DNA of 64,000 bases from assembly GCA_905183005.1 (NCBI GenBank), contig CAJJDO010000009.1, positions 671,891 to 735,890 of the forward strand. Direction: 5' to 3'. Below are positions 1-11,705 of this stretch, piece after piece (position 1 is the first letter of the stretch; each line of letters begins with the position of its first letter). The position numbers were made by a program, and so were the translations under genes. This stretch comes from Paramecium pentaurelia. Taxonomy: Eukaryota; Ciliophora; Oligohymenophorea; Peniculida; Parameciidae. Below the pieces are notes generated by a model. The model was not told the origin of the DNA. It worked only from the letters and a program-made list of their open reading frames with translations, and searched no databases.

Positions 1-1267
1 TAAAAATGAGGAAGAACACAGAAGTGTAAGAAGAACATATTCCCCCACAGAGATTGACTTTTGGATTTGTTTACTTATAGCTGCAAGTTTAAATATATTT
101 CACAATATTAGCATTAATCGGTTTGGCAGCCGTCTGCTCTGGAATGACGGTAGGTTATTTATCAGTTGATGAATTACAATTAGAAATTTATAAAGAATAA
201 GGAACACATGAATAACAAAGGTAAGCAAATATTATTTTACCAATCATAAAATAGCATCATATGCTTCTTTGTACATTACTTATAGGAAATGCATTCTGTA
301 TGGAATCACTTCCTATATTTTTTGATAAAGTTGTTCCTCCAGCATTTGCAGTTTTAATATCAGTCATCTTTATTATCTTTGCTGGAGAAATTATTCCATA
401 AGCATTATGTACTGGACCAAAATAATTAATTATTGCTGAAAAATTAACACCAATAGTTAAAGTATTAATGATTCTATTCTGGCCAATCAGTTATCCTTTG
501 GCTAAAATGTTGGATTCCTATTTTGGTGAGCATGGATCTACTAGATTCCAAAAGAATGAATTAAAAGCATTAATAGAGTTGCATGGAATACAAAAACATG
601 CTACAGGAGGTGGTCATGCAAGTGATGATTAAGGATTCACTTAAGCAGAAATAAATATGATTACTTCCACTATTGATTTGAGAGATAAAACTGTTGAATA
701 AGTCATGATACCTATTAAAGATGTTTTCTCTGTTAACAAAAATAATGAACTTAATAAAGAAACTTTAGCAAGAATAGCATCATCTGGATATTCTTATGTT
801 ACCATTTATGAAAATTAAAAGGAAAATATTATTGGAACTATTAGATCAAAATAGTTAATTGATATGGAATTAACTAAAAGAAAGATATCAGAATTAGATA
901 ACCTTGTTAGACCTGTTCTATTTATCTAAAATGACACTTCTTTATTTGAAATGTTAATGATATTTAAATAAAAAAAAACTAAAATTGCATTTGTAGTCGA
1001 GGCTAATAAAATCGAATAAACTAATACTTCAAGAATTCCTAATTATTAAATTGTTGATGAAAAAATATCAAAAAAAATTATAGGATTGATCTCCTTGAAA
1101 ATGCTATTTGAAGAAATTGTAAAGAAAGAGTTTCATGATTAAGATAATCATATCAAGTTTAATTCAGTATTATCATTTTTATTACATTTTAGTTAAAACC
1201 CCATTAAATATAACCAATTGGTAAATCATAAAACAAAATACTTATTGAGCCAGAGGAAAAAAATTGA
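1..1267 (+). CDS. CNNM/CorC-like membrane protein (DUF21 + CBS), 5' partial
   Basis: Reading frame enters from the left edge of the window. Introns at 87-111 and 1167-1192 (both GT..TAG) restore one frame to the TGA at 1265-1267. The product starts in a first hydrophobic segment, continues with GMTVGYLSVDELQ, LLCTLLIGNAF and FIIFAGEIIPQAL, which are the landmarks of the DUF21 transmembrane block, then a GHASDDQGFTQAE linker and two CBS-like stretches (TVEQVMIPIKDVFSV; FIQNDTSLFEML). This architecture is that of ancient conserved domain/CNNM proteins, which handle Mg2+ transport at membranes; the substrate here is inferred. Downstream, tail to tail and 58 bp away, lies the orphan 435-residue gene. 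The 3' half is repeated at 2065, 3219 and, inverted, at 13072. Confidence 0.85.
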
Positions 1268-1325
1268 AATATATATATCAATAAATTTTATATAATTATC
1301 TAATAGAATTTCATATGATTTATAT

Positions 1326-2063
1326 TCATATTAATTCGCCTATTAATTTAAGTATTTGAAATGTATTTGCCATTTCATATTGTTCTTAAATATATAATTT
1401 AACATCTTCTAATACTTTTTGATTGACTAATTTATATTATTCCTCTTATGTCAAATCATGATCTAATGAATTCTTAATATAAAACTTATAAAATTAATTC
1501 ATAATTTCACTTTTAGGCAAATCATCAACATCAAATTTAAAATCATTAAATATTTCTATTTTAATCTATTATGATTAAGAAAAACAATCGTCAATAACTT
1601 TCTTAACTGCCTCAAATGATCTAGTTGCTCTTTATTTATCTTTTTCTATGAATTATAATAATTCATTATATTATTTTTTTGAAATTCCATTTAATAAATA
1701 AGAATTTTATAATTTATCTCCATAATACTTTTAAAATTATTTAACAAAATAAGGTTAAAAATGACTAAGAATATACTATTATAATTTTTCTGATTCTTTA
1801 AGAGTTTCATTTTCCTACTTTTCTTTTTCAAAATCATCAAAAATTTATTCTCCAAATTAAATCTATATTTTTTAAATATCATTTAATTAAATAAGTAATT
1901 CTGTTTCACAATAATATCTTTACTTAATAATTTTATTATAATTTTCAAGTTCATTAACTTTCATTATTTAATTCTCGACATCAACATGACTTAATTAAAA
2001 TATATATATTTACTTTTATATGAATTAATCAAGTATATCATTTATTTATTTGAATGCTTTTAC
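1326..2063 (-). CDS. Orphan 435-aa protein, C-terminal part (contig-truncated copy)
   Basis: C-terminal 245 codons of the same gene that is complete at 3720-5027 and 11706-13013; the 5' end is cut by the N at 2064. The base just before the N agrees with the right-hand copy (12274 region) rather than with the 3720-5027 copy. Not a separate gene in the cell unless the tandem arrangement is real. Confidence 0.7.
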
Positions 2064-2064
2064 N
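2064..2064. other. Single N: contig join
   Basis: One ambiguous base. The sequence on its right restarts at the equivalent of base 911, so the N marks unmerged overlapping contig ends. Confidence 0.9.
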
Positions 2065-2421
2065 ACCTGTTCTATTTATCTAAAATGACACTTCTTTATT
2101 TGAAATGTTAATGATATTTAAATAAAAAAAAACTAAAATTGCATTTGTAGTCGAGGCTAATAAAATCGAATAAACTAATACTTCAAGAATTCCTAATTAT
2201 TAAATTGTTGATGAAAAAATATCAAAAAAAATTATAGGATTGATCTCCTTGAAAATGCTATTTGAAGAAATTGTAAAGAAAGAGTTTCATGATTAAGATA
2301 ATCATATCAAGTTTAATTCAGTATTATCATTTTTATTACATTTTAGTTAAAACCCCATTAAATATAACCAATTGGTAAATCATAAAACAAAATACTTATT
2401 GAGCCAGAGGAAAAAAATTGA
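2065..2421 (+). pseudogene. CNNM-like 3' fragment (duplicate 2)
   Basis: Identical to 911-1267, including the last intron and TGA; it has no 5' part. Probably an assembly duplicate, not a real pseudogene. Confidence 0.75.
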
Positions 2422-2479
2422 AATATATATATCAATAAATTTTATATAATTATCTAATAGAATTTCATATGATTTATAT

Positions 2480-3217
2480 TCATATTAATTCGCCTATTAA
2501 TTTAAGTATTTGAAATGTATTTGCCATTTCATATTGTTCTTAAATATATAATTTAACATCTTCTAATACTTTTTGATTGACTAATTTATATTATTCCTCT
2601 TATGTCAAATCATGATCTAATGAATTCTTAATATAAAACTTATAAAATTAATTCATAATTTCACTTTTAGGCAAATCATCAACATCAAATTTAAAATCAT
2701 TAAATATTTCTATTTTAATCTATTATGATTAAGAAAAACAATCGTCAATAACTTTCTTAACTGCCTCAAATGATCTAGTTGCTCTTTATTTATCTTTTTC
2801 TATGAATTATAATAATTCATTATATTATTTTTTTGAAATTCCATTTAATAAATAAGAATTTTATAATTTATCTCCATAATACTTTTAAAATTATTTAACA
2901 AAATAAGGTTAAAAATGACTAAGAATATACTATTATAATTTTTCTGATTCTTTAAGAGTTTCATTTTCCTACTTTTCTTTTTCAAAATCATCAAAAATTT
3001 ATTCTCCAAATTAAATCTATATTTTTTAAATATCATTTAATTAAATAAGTAATTCTGTTTCACAATAATATCTTTACTTAATAATTTTATTATAATTTTC
3101 AAGTTCATTAACTTTCATTATTTAATTCTCGACATCAACATGACTTAATTAAAATATATATATTTACTTTTATATGAATTAATCAAGTATATCATTTATT
3201 TATTTGAATGCTTTTAC
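2480..3217 (-). pseudogene. Orphan 435-aa protein, C-terminal fragment (duplicate 2)
   Basis: Identical to 1326-2063; truncated by the N at 3218. Probably an assembly duplicate. Confidence 0.7.
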
Positions 3218-3218
3218 N
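3218..3218. other. Single N: contig join
   Basis: Sequence to the right restarts at the equivalent of base 825 and then runs on beyond the previous contigs. Confidence 0.9.
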
Positions 3219-3661
3219 AATATTATTGGAACTATTAGATCAAAATAGTTAATTGATATGGAATTAACTAAAAGAAAGATATCAGAATTAGATAACCTTG
3301 TTAGACCTGTTCTATTTATCTAAAATGACACTTCTTTATTTGAAATGTTAATGATATTTAAATAAAAAAAAACTAAAATTGCATTTGTAGTCGAGGCTAA
3401 TAAAATCGAATAAACTAATACTTCAAGAATTCCTAATTATTAAATTGTTGATGAAAAAATATCAAAAAAAATTATAGGATTGATCTCCTTGAAAATGCTA
3501 TTTGAAGAAATTGTAAAGAAAGAGTTTCATGATTAAGATAATCATATCAAGTTTAATTCAGTATTATCATTTTTATTACATTTTAGTTAAAACCCCATTA
3601 AATATAACCAATTGGTAAATCATAAAACAAAATACTTATTGAGCCAGAGGAAAAAAATTGA
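3219..3661 (+). pseudogene. CNNM-like 3' fragment (third copy, left arm)
   Basis: Identical to 825-1267 with offset 2394, keeping the 26-nt intron and TGA. Only the last part of the second CBS region is present because the contig begins here. It may be the end of a real gene whose 5' part is shown at 1-824. Confidence 0.75.
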
Positions 3662-3719
3662 AATATATATATCAATAAATTTTATATAATTATCTAATAG
3701 AATTTCATATGATTTATAT

Positions 3720-5027
3720 TCATATTAATTCGCCTATTAATTTAAGTATTTGAAATGTATTTGCCATTTCATATTGTTCTTAAATATATAATTTAACATC
3801 TTCTAATACTTTTTGATTGACTAATTTATATTATTCCTCTTATGTCAAATCATGATCTAATGAATTCTTAATATAAAACTTATAAAATTAATTCATAATT
3901 TCACTTTTAGGCAAATCATCAACATCAAATTTAAAATCATTAAATATTTCTATTTTAATCTATTATGATTAAGAAAAACAATCGTCAATAACTTTCTTAA
4001 CTGCCTCAAATGATCTAGTTGCTCTTTATTTATCTTTTTCTATGAATTATAATAATTCATTATATTATTTTTTTGAAATTCCATTTAATAAATAAGAATT
4101 TTATAATTTATCTCCATAATACTTTTAAAATTATTTAACAAAATAAGGTTAAAAATGACTAAGAATATACTATTATAATTTTTCTGATTCTTTAAGAGTT
4201 TCATTTTCCTACTTTTCTTTTTCAAAATCATCAAAAATTTATTCTCCAAATTAAATCTATATTTTTTAAATATCATTTAATTAAATAAGTAATTCTGTTT
4301 CACAATAATATCTTTACTTAATAATTTTATTATAATTTTCAAGTTCATTAACTTTCATTATTTAATTCTCGACATCAACATGACTTAATTAAAATATATA
4401 TATTTACTTTTATATGAATTAATCAAGTATATCATTTATTTATTTGAATGCTTTTATATTATTAAAATCTTTTAGATCTTATACTTATTTTATCAAAATA
4501 TTAAAGTTTTAATCTTTATAGTGTTCCAATAATTGATTAATTATTTTTTTAAAATCCTTTACATCTTATGTAAAATTTAATTCATATTTTTATGGATCTT
4601 AGACAATTAAATATTAAACTAAAAATATTTTATCAATTTGAATAATTGATTAATATGTAGTAAATTTATTGGATTCTGGCTTTAATTAAATAAAAACATT
4701 GTTTAATTTTAATTAATAATGGCATAATTTTTTATCACCCATTTTAATTAAATGCTATAAAATGGCTTTAATAATTAAAATAGCTTATCCTTTATAGATG
4801 ACTATATAATTGAATTTCTAAATAAATATAATAAATACAATTGCATCAATTAAATCATTTAAACAAATACATTCATCATAAGGAATTTTATGTTAGATAA
4901 ATCCATCTTCCATTTATTATTCTCTAACTAAATAAGGATTGTTTTCAATTTGATTAATTTACTCTAATTATTTATCATCACACTAAACTCTTTAACAAAT
5001 AATTTTGAAATTCTACTAACCTTTCAT
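3720..5027 (-). CDS. Orphan 435-aa protein, possible degenerate kinase fold (left-arm copy)
   Basis: Intronless 436-codon frame with ciliate code. The N-terminal half contains LIKMGDKKLCHYQLNLNN, which loosely recalls the catalytic-loop region of a protein kinase (H..LN.NN in place of HRDLK.EN), but no glycine loop or DFG is visible, so this is only a hint. The C-terminal half is charged and helical (EKEKQENETLKESEKLQQ). It faces the CNNM gene tail to tail. Against the 11706 copy, the 5' half shows scattered, often silent changes while the 3' half is identical, as if recently converted or collapsed in assembly. No function is assigned. Confidence 0.7.
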
Positions 5028-5305
5028 TTATTTTATTTTATTATTTATTAAAAAATTTGGAGAAAAATACTTTTTAGATTATTTTCTTTGCTCTAAACTA
5101 TCAGCAATCTAAATATTAAAAGTTTTTATATATAATAATAAATTTCATATTAAAAAAAATGTTTTATAATTTGTTTTATTGAATGTGAAGCTTTAAATGA
5201 GATATAATTATTTAAATCTATTAATAGATATTATGAATTTTAATTATAATTCATAAGTGTATATATTTTGTTTAAATTATAAATAAAATTTTTAATAGAA
5301 ATAAG

Positions 5306-6057
5306 ATGTTAAACATTACAAAAGAAAGGTATCATTAAATACAAAAGATGTAAAAATTACAGGAGTTTAAATATGAAAATGATAGTATAAAGTACTCAAT
5401 AGAGAAAAGTTAAAATCTCAGCTAAATTATTAACTAAGAAGTAATCATTTATTATATATGTATAGAAAAATCAAATCAAATGTTATTCAATTGGCGAATT
5501 AATTATTATTATAAATAATATAGTAGATAAATTGCTCAAAGTTTATCAAATCTCTAATATATCAAAACTTGATATGAATTCAATTTATGTAAATCTTGAA
5601 AATAATGAAATTACATTTACTAATATACATATTAACAATAGTTTGGTTACCTATGATGAGAATCTAAAAGAAATTATTAAAATTACCTATGACATCTTTT
5701 TTTAACATTAATAATTTTTGGTAAGCCTAACTAATATTAAAATTTATGAAAAAAATGATGATTTAAGTAAGAAAATATAATACATAACTGAATTTTCAAA
5801 CTAGGTACTTGATATTTTGAAATCAGCTAGCTATCATAAAGAATTGAACTTATTTTTAAAAAATCACATCAAAGATAAATTATTGACCCATGCTAATTTT
5901 AAGGATAAAATTGAAATTCCAAAAGCTAAACAATATTTTTAAAATGATGAATAACCACTGCCTATTAAAGATGCTCAAATATCCTATGCTTTTATTTAAT
6001 AAAATCCATAAACCAACAAGATAATAAAATAAGAATAAAAAATTGAACAAGTTTATC

Positions 6058-6127
<70 letters not shown>

Positions 6128-6575
6128 TTTTTAGAAAGAAACAGAAAATTAATAAGAATTATAATGCTTAGAATCATAGGAATTGCTGTAAAATGAAGGA
6201 AATCTAAACATTTTAGGTTAATCCACAATTATTGATCCTTAACTTTATGCTTATATTGATACAAAGTTAAAATCTATGGCCTTAGAAGATGATTTTTATG
6301 AAGAAATGCGATCATATTTTGTAAAACATTACAAAAATCATTAATAAGATCAGATAGATAAAAAACTAGAACTATTAAATGCTGTTTATTATTATCCATA
6401 TCTTTAGAATTAGAATATTGATGAAGATTTTCTTAAACAGTGGAAAACTAAAATATCTGAAGAGTTTATTAAAAAAAATACTATTGATTTGAATGATGAT
6501 TTACAGGATTTCTAACAAAAAGTGTATATGCTATATTGGAATTTATAATAGTAACAATAACAACAAATTTATTGA
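5306..6575 (+). CDS. Orphan protein with long polyglutamine tract (414 aa)
   Basis: ATG at 5306, intron 5441-5465 (25 nt, GTA..TAG), TGA at 6573. The N-terminal half is leucine/isoleucine-rich and ordered-looking (KCYSIGELIIIINNIVDK; NQVLDILKSASYHKELN). A run of 22 TAA codons after one CAA gives 23 glutamines near residue 245, then Q/E-rich sequence, and a C-terminal domain rich in Tyr, Asp and Lys (AVYYYPYLQNQNIDEDFL) ending in a second short Q run. No family recognised. Divergent from the orphan gene at 3720-5027 with about 280 bp between starts. Confidence 0.75.
6060..6125 (+). repeat. (TAA)22 microsatellite in frame, coding polyQ
   Basis: 66 bp of perfect TAA units, in frame with the gene at 5306-6575, so each unit is a glutamine codon in the ciliate code. 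Confidence 0.9.
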
Positions 6576-6930
6576 ATTAAATAAGTTAATATTGTCATAT
6601 AAATAATTAATTATTATTATTAATAGTGATTTCATTAACATATCATCTTGATTATCTAATTGTTAGTAATAAATATAATTTAATAGAAAATTATTAATAA
6701 ACATTTATATTTTAAAGTTTTGAGTCAATTTAATCAATATTTGATTATAATTACATTAATTCTATTGATTTTATAAATCTAATCATAATTTTAATAATAT
6801 AAACTAATTCATTAGATATTAATCAAATTTTATGATTTGTTTGTAATTTATTTTGACTCAATCTCACTACTTAAAAAAAATATAAATCAAATTCAATAAT
6901 GTATAATAAATAAATAAAAAATTTCATTTT
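6576..6930. other. Intergenic, very AT-rich
   Basis: No convincing frame on either strand. Contains an imperfect inverted pair around the words TGAGTCAA and TTGACTCA (about 6720 and 6852). Separates the polyQ gene from the convergent minus-strand gene. Confidence 0.5.
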
Positions 6931-8623
6931 TCAGTTAGAAAGTTCATTACAAGAGAATTTTAGTATAAATCTAAACTAAAAACTCAATGCATAAAGTTAG
7001 AAATTGAGATTTAAGTATTTAAAATGATTTTTATAAATGAATTAAATTGACTTAATGACATTATTAATGGTAATCATTAGAATTAGATCATTTTATAAAT
7101 ATAAATTAAAAATAAAATTATTTTATCTTAATGGATAATTTTTCTCCTTTAAAAGTTTTTTATCCCTTTCTATGTATTCTTTAACGACGTGAATACGAAT
7201 TAACTTTAAACTAAAACATGTAAAATAAAAGTAAAATTTTAATATTAAAATTGATATAATCAATAACTATATCTACCACTTAAAATCTTATTTATGGTAA
7301 TTTAATCTAAAAATGAATTAATATGCAGTAAACATTTTATATTATTATCTAAAATGTTAAGAAATAGAAATCCGTTTTTAATAGAAAAAGAATTCTTTAG
7401 CAATAAAAAAGAATTTGACAACTAAAATATCTTGTTTAATTCTGAATTATTTGAATGGCTAATAATAATTTCCGCAATTAAAACATAGTCCCCTTACTCT
7501 TATAGGATATATTGAATCGTATGTCACATAATAAAGCAATAAGATATGAGAGCATATCTGAAAATTTTATTAGAAAGTGCAAATTTCAGTATTTCTGCAA
7601 TATATGGAATCTATGGTCAATGGCAACTAATCATACTTCTCAATATTCATAATTTTAGCAATATTTTAGATAATATTGTTGAAAAAAAATTAGTCTTTTT
7701 TTTTCTAAGAAGACTACTTAGAGTTATTTTATTTTAATTGTGCAAATTTTTCATCCATAATCTCAGATGCAATAATTATAATCTGGAATAAAATTAAAAA
7801 GTAAGGAATAATTAATCTGTAGCTCAATTAAAATTAGATAATATTAATTTTTTTAAGTCGAAAGTTTTTTTTGGATATTAAATAATTATATTTGAAGTAA
7901 AAATTTTAATCTTTCCAAACCTTCATATACCATTTTAAATTCCATTTTATTACTTACCCTAATAATAAATTTCTATTTAAGAAATTTTTGATTCCTTCTA
8001 TGCCTTCAAAATGAGATTCTAGATCTGTTTATGCCTCCTTTGGATCATCTAATATACTTTAAAAATTAGCTAAAAATACATAATCATTTTTTTATACTTC
8101 AGAACTATTACTAGATATTTAATAATTTAATCGTTTTAATAATTCTTAATGATTGATAATAAAATTAAAATAATAACAAAAATATAAGAATTTATTTAAG
8201 AGGAAATAAAATCACAAATTAAGGAATTTTTTTGAAATATCTATCTCATTAGCAGATTAATTAGACCCTTCTTTAGTATCACTTTTTATGAATTTCTAAA
8301 TTAATAAAAATATTTGCCTAATTAAAATCCTCAATTACTTAATTTTATAAGTTTTCTTTGGATGCATGTATCTTATAATGGTATTAAGGATAATATTGCT
8401 TATAACCCTTTTTATAAATATAATTTTATCATATTCTTGATTTTTTTGATCTTTTTTGAATTATTCAAAATAAAAAATATTATAATCATTCCTTTGAATA
8501 TATTTTATATTTTACTACTACCTTTATTTAACTTTAATTCAGATTGCTTATCTTATGATCAACATTCTTATTAAAAATGGAATTTATTACTGGAGATGCA
8601 GATATTTATTACAATTAAATAAC
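6931..8623 (-). CDS. Unresolved minus-strand gene, 3' portion
   Basis: A long TGA-free frame runs on the minus strand from about 8000 to the TGA at 6931-6933. It includes clearly protein-like text: SSEVQKNDYVFLANFQ, DLESHFEGIEGIKNFLNR, ASEIMDEKFAQLKQN, IDSIYCRNTEICTF and VRGLCFNCGNYYQPFK. Near the end is a hydrophobic stretch followed by KEYIERDKKLLKEK. Exon boundaries are not all solved: near 8225 a TGA interrupts the frame between DISKKFLNL and the next block, and a 105-nt intron would be needed, far longer than any other here. The standard-code plus-strand ORFs in this area are shadows of this gene. Family not recognised. Confidence 0.45.
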
Positions 8624-8624
8624 N
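8624..8624. other. Single N: contig join
   Basis: The sequence to the right restarts at the equivalent of 7351. Confidence 0.9.
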
Positions 8625-9832
8625 AAAATGTTAAGAAATAGAAATCCGTTTTTAATAGAAAAAGAATTCTTTAGCAATAAAAAAGAATTTGACAACTAAA
8701 ATATCTTGTTTAATTCTGAATTATTTGAATGGCTAATAATAATTTCCGCAATTAAAACATAGTCCCCTTACTCTTATAGGATATATTGAATCGTATGTCA
8801 CATAATAAAGCAATAAGATATGAGAGCATATCTGAAAATTTTATTAGAAAGTGCAAATTTCAGTATTTCTGCAATATATGGAATCTATGGTCAATGGCAA
8901 CTAATCATACTTCTCAATATTCATAATTTTAGCAATATTTTAGATAATATTGTTGAAAAAAAATTAGTCTTTTTTTTTCTAAGAAGACTACTTAGAGTTA
9001 TTTTATTTTAATTGTGCAAATTTTTCATCCATAATCTCAGATGCAATAATTATAATCTGGAATAAAATTAAAAAGTAAGGAATAATTAATCTGTAGCTCA
9101 ATTAAAATTAGATAATATTAATTTTTTTAAGTCGAAAGTTTTTTTTGGATATTAAATAATTATATTTGAAGTAAAAATTTTAATCTTTCCAAACCTTCAT
9201 ATACCATTTTAAATTCCATTTTATTACTTACCCTAATAATAAATTTCTATTTAAGAAATTTTTGATTCCTTCTATGCCTTCAAAATGAGATTCTAGATCT
9301 GTTTATGCCTCCTTTGGATCATCTAATATACTTTAAAAATTAGCTAAAAATACATAATCATTTTTTTATACTTCAGAACTATTACTAGATATTTAATAAT
9401 TTAATCGTTTTAATAATTCTTAATGATTGATAATAAAATTAAAATAATAACAAAAATATAAGAATTTATTTAAGAGGAAATAAAATCACAAATTAAGGAA
9501 TTTTTTTGAAATATCTATCTCATTAGCAGATTAATTAGACCCTTCTTTAGTATCACTTTTTATGAATTTCTAAATTAATAAAAATATTTGCCTAATTAAA
9601 ATCCTCAATTACTTAATTTTATAAGTTTTCTTTGGATGCATGTATCTTATAATGGTATTAAGGATAATATTGCTTATAACCCTTTTTATAAATATAATTT
9701 TATCATATTCTTGATTTTTTTGATCTTTTTTGAATTATTCAAAATAAAAAATATTATAATCATTCCTTTGAATATATTTTATATTTTACTACTACCTTTA
9801 TTTAACTTTAATTCAGATTGCTTATCTTATGA
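8625..9832 (-). CDS. Unresolved minus-strand gene, 5' portion
   Basis: Same gene as 6931-8623, reprinted and extended upstream. The minus frame opens after a TGA at 9833-9835 and reads DKQSELKLNKGSSKIQNIF, later MHPKKTYKIK and KSDTKEGSNQSANEIDISKK. A 21-nt GTA..TAG intron is plausible around 9595-9615. The true start codon was not found. Confidence applies to being coding, not to the exon structure. Confidence 0.4.
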
Positions 9833-9897
9833 TCAACATTCTTATTAAAAATGGAATTTATTACTGGAGATGCAGATATTTATTACAATTAAATAAC

Positions 9898-10249
9898 AAT
9901 AAAATTGACATCAACGGTTAGGGTTTCTGAACTTTATTAATATATTTTATTTTTAAATAATAATCTGCTTAAATCTTTTATGCAAGAGCTATAAATATAC
10001 GAGAATGTATTGAGAAAAAGAGATATATTTCAAAAACATAAATTTTAAAGTAATTAGAATTTTAAGAATTAGTTATTAATAAAATATAAATGACTTAATA
10101 ATTTTAGGAGATTAAACCAATATATAAATTTATTAATCCCAGGCATGTCTACATTAAATTATAGAATAGATTTTGTCAAATAAATATCAATAGGTTAATT
10201 AAGAGAGTTAAAAATAATAATAATAAATTTAACAACTTTAATATTTTAT
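9898..10249. other. Intergenic
   Basis: No frame with protein-like composition. Lies between the unresolved minus gene and the small plus gene, so it probably carries both promoters. Confidence 0.45.
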
Positions 10250-10594
10250 ATGAGTGATATTGTTTAATAATTTTTTAATAATACAAAACTGAGCTCATAA
10301 ATGATTCAAGTCTCATAATGTAACGGAGATAGTTGGACTGAGATGGAAGAGCTGAATTAGATATTTGAAAAAATGACATCAGAAAATAATGTAAAACACA
10401 ATTAATAAAAAACAAGAATTGATATGTTTCATCATGAAATAATTAAAAAGGATAAGAATCATTAAATTAGTTTTAGAGATGAAGTAATTCCAAATATTGG
10501 ATTAATTGATATTAACATTGTAGATAATTGGAAAGATTATAATGTTATTTAAGAATAAGATGTTGGTGATAGTTGTTCATGCTTTATCTCTTGA
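10250..10594 (+). CDS. Small acidic orphan protein (114 aa), Cys-containing tail
   Basis: Single exon with ATG 10250 and TGA 10592. Starts MSDIVQQFFNN, has an acidic central helix (WTEMEELNQIFEKM), and ends GDSCSCFIS. The CSC near the end resembles lipid-modification tails but is not a canonical CAAX or Rab CxC terminus. Codon choice and charge pattern look genuine. No homologue recalled. Confidence 0.55.
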
Positions 10595-11692
10595 TTTGTC
10601 TTAGAATGATATTTTATTTTGTTTTACATTTAAATATTTACTTATCAACCAGTGAATTTATTAATTTTGATAGGAGTCGATATTTATTATCAAAAAAAGA
10701 AAATGCTTCAACTATATATATTCTGACCCAGTAGATTCACTATACTGAATCAAATGATTAACTTCAAATAAATTAATTTTATTCTAAAAGTAAGAAAGAC
10801 TTTATATTAAAATTATCATCTCTTCAAATAATTAGAAGTACATTTATTAATTAGAGTAGTTAATAACAATATAAAAAGAAGGAAACCTTTTGAATCTCAA
10901 AATTATCTTAAATATTATTAAATATGTTTGGTCAGCAATTTAATAGGGGATTAAAAACAAAGTTGCTAATCATAAATGTTTATAGAATCATGTTTCTTCA
11001 TATATATAAATGAATTAGATTTAGCACTGATAATTTATATTATTATAAATTATAAAATTATCATATATGCATAGAAGTATATTGATAATTAGTAATTTCA
11101 TTATGTTCAACTGGTTGTTGATCATTCCTTTATTCAAACTAAGCTAAAAATATATAAAATATAAAACTATAATAAAAACTATTATTATTTGAAATTATTT
11201 GAAAAAAATTAATTATAATGGAAAAAATACTTTGAAGGAGGACAGTTGAAACATAAATGAAAAATAATAATATTATTTTTAATAAATGATATTTTAGAAT
11301 TGTGAAAGTTACCAATAATAATTTAAATTTTCAATAAATACTCTTCATGAATAATTAGTCATTTCGAATTTAATTTTATTAATGAATAATATTATTTTAA
11401 AAATATATAATATTTCAAAATTATGACAAATTAAATATGTAGATTTAGATTAATTAAAGATATTTAAAATAAAACAAAGAGAAATAATTAATTACATGAT
11501 TTTATTATATATCTTAATTATATATTAAAAAAATAATTTATATTGAGTTTATTAATGAATTTTAGAAAAGGTTCCCCTCACTATTATTTTTAATAAACAT
11601 ATGTACAAATAGAAAAAATTATTATAGAAATTAAATAATAAAAAATTATCAAACAGATGTGATTAAGTTAATTTTATTAGAAATATTAATAA
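10595..11692. other. Intergenic, 1.1 kb
   Basis: No gene seen on either strand; only short TGA-free stretches of low-complexity I/N/K/L composition. It is the longest apparently empty stretch in the window and sits inside the inverted-repeat spacer. Confidence 0.4.
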
Positions 11693-11705
11693 TAAAATAA
11701 AATAA

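Larger units (their letters stand above)
911..3217. repeat. Exact 1153-bp direct duplication (911-2063 = 2065-3217)
   Basis: Every line I compared between 911-2063 and 2065-3217 is identical with a constant offset of 1154. The block holds the 3' end of the CNNM gene and the C-terminal half of the facing orphan gene. Exact identity with an N at the joint points to an assembly artefact rather than a biological tandem repeat. A third copy follows at 3219-4456. Confidence 0.9.
7351..9897. repeat. Exact 1273-bp direct duplication (7351-8623 = 8625-9897)
   Basis: Line-by-line identity with constant offset 1274, interrupted only by the N. The block is internal to the minus-strand gene, so the two contigs are best read as overlapping ends of one locus. 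Confidence 0.9.

Noticed and set aside
1691..1882. 63-residue Lys-rich ORF repeated four times in 1-13000
   Set aside because: Wrong-frame shadow of the orphan 435-aa gene; its repetition reflects duplicated contigs.
5992..6228. Minus-strand ORF with a long isoleucine run
   Set aside because: It is the antisense of the in-frame TAA polyglutamine tract on the plus strand.
8200..8320. Internal eliminated sequence retained in the minus gene
   Set aside because: No TATAG-type ends flanking a suitable interval were clear, so I keep it only as one alternative explanation.
7546..9848. Plus-strand standard-code ORFs of 63 and 70 residues, each printed twice
   Set aside because: They overlap much longer protein-like text on the minus strand, and the second pair comes from the assembly duplication.
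9916..9926. GGTTAGGGTTT resembling a telomere repeat
   Set aside because: A single copy; Paramecium telomeres are GGGGTT/GGGTTT arrays, and no array is present.
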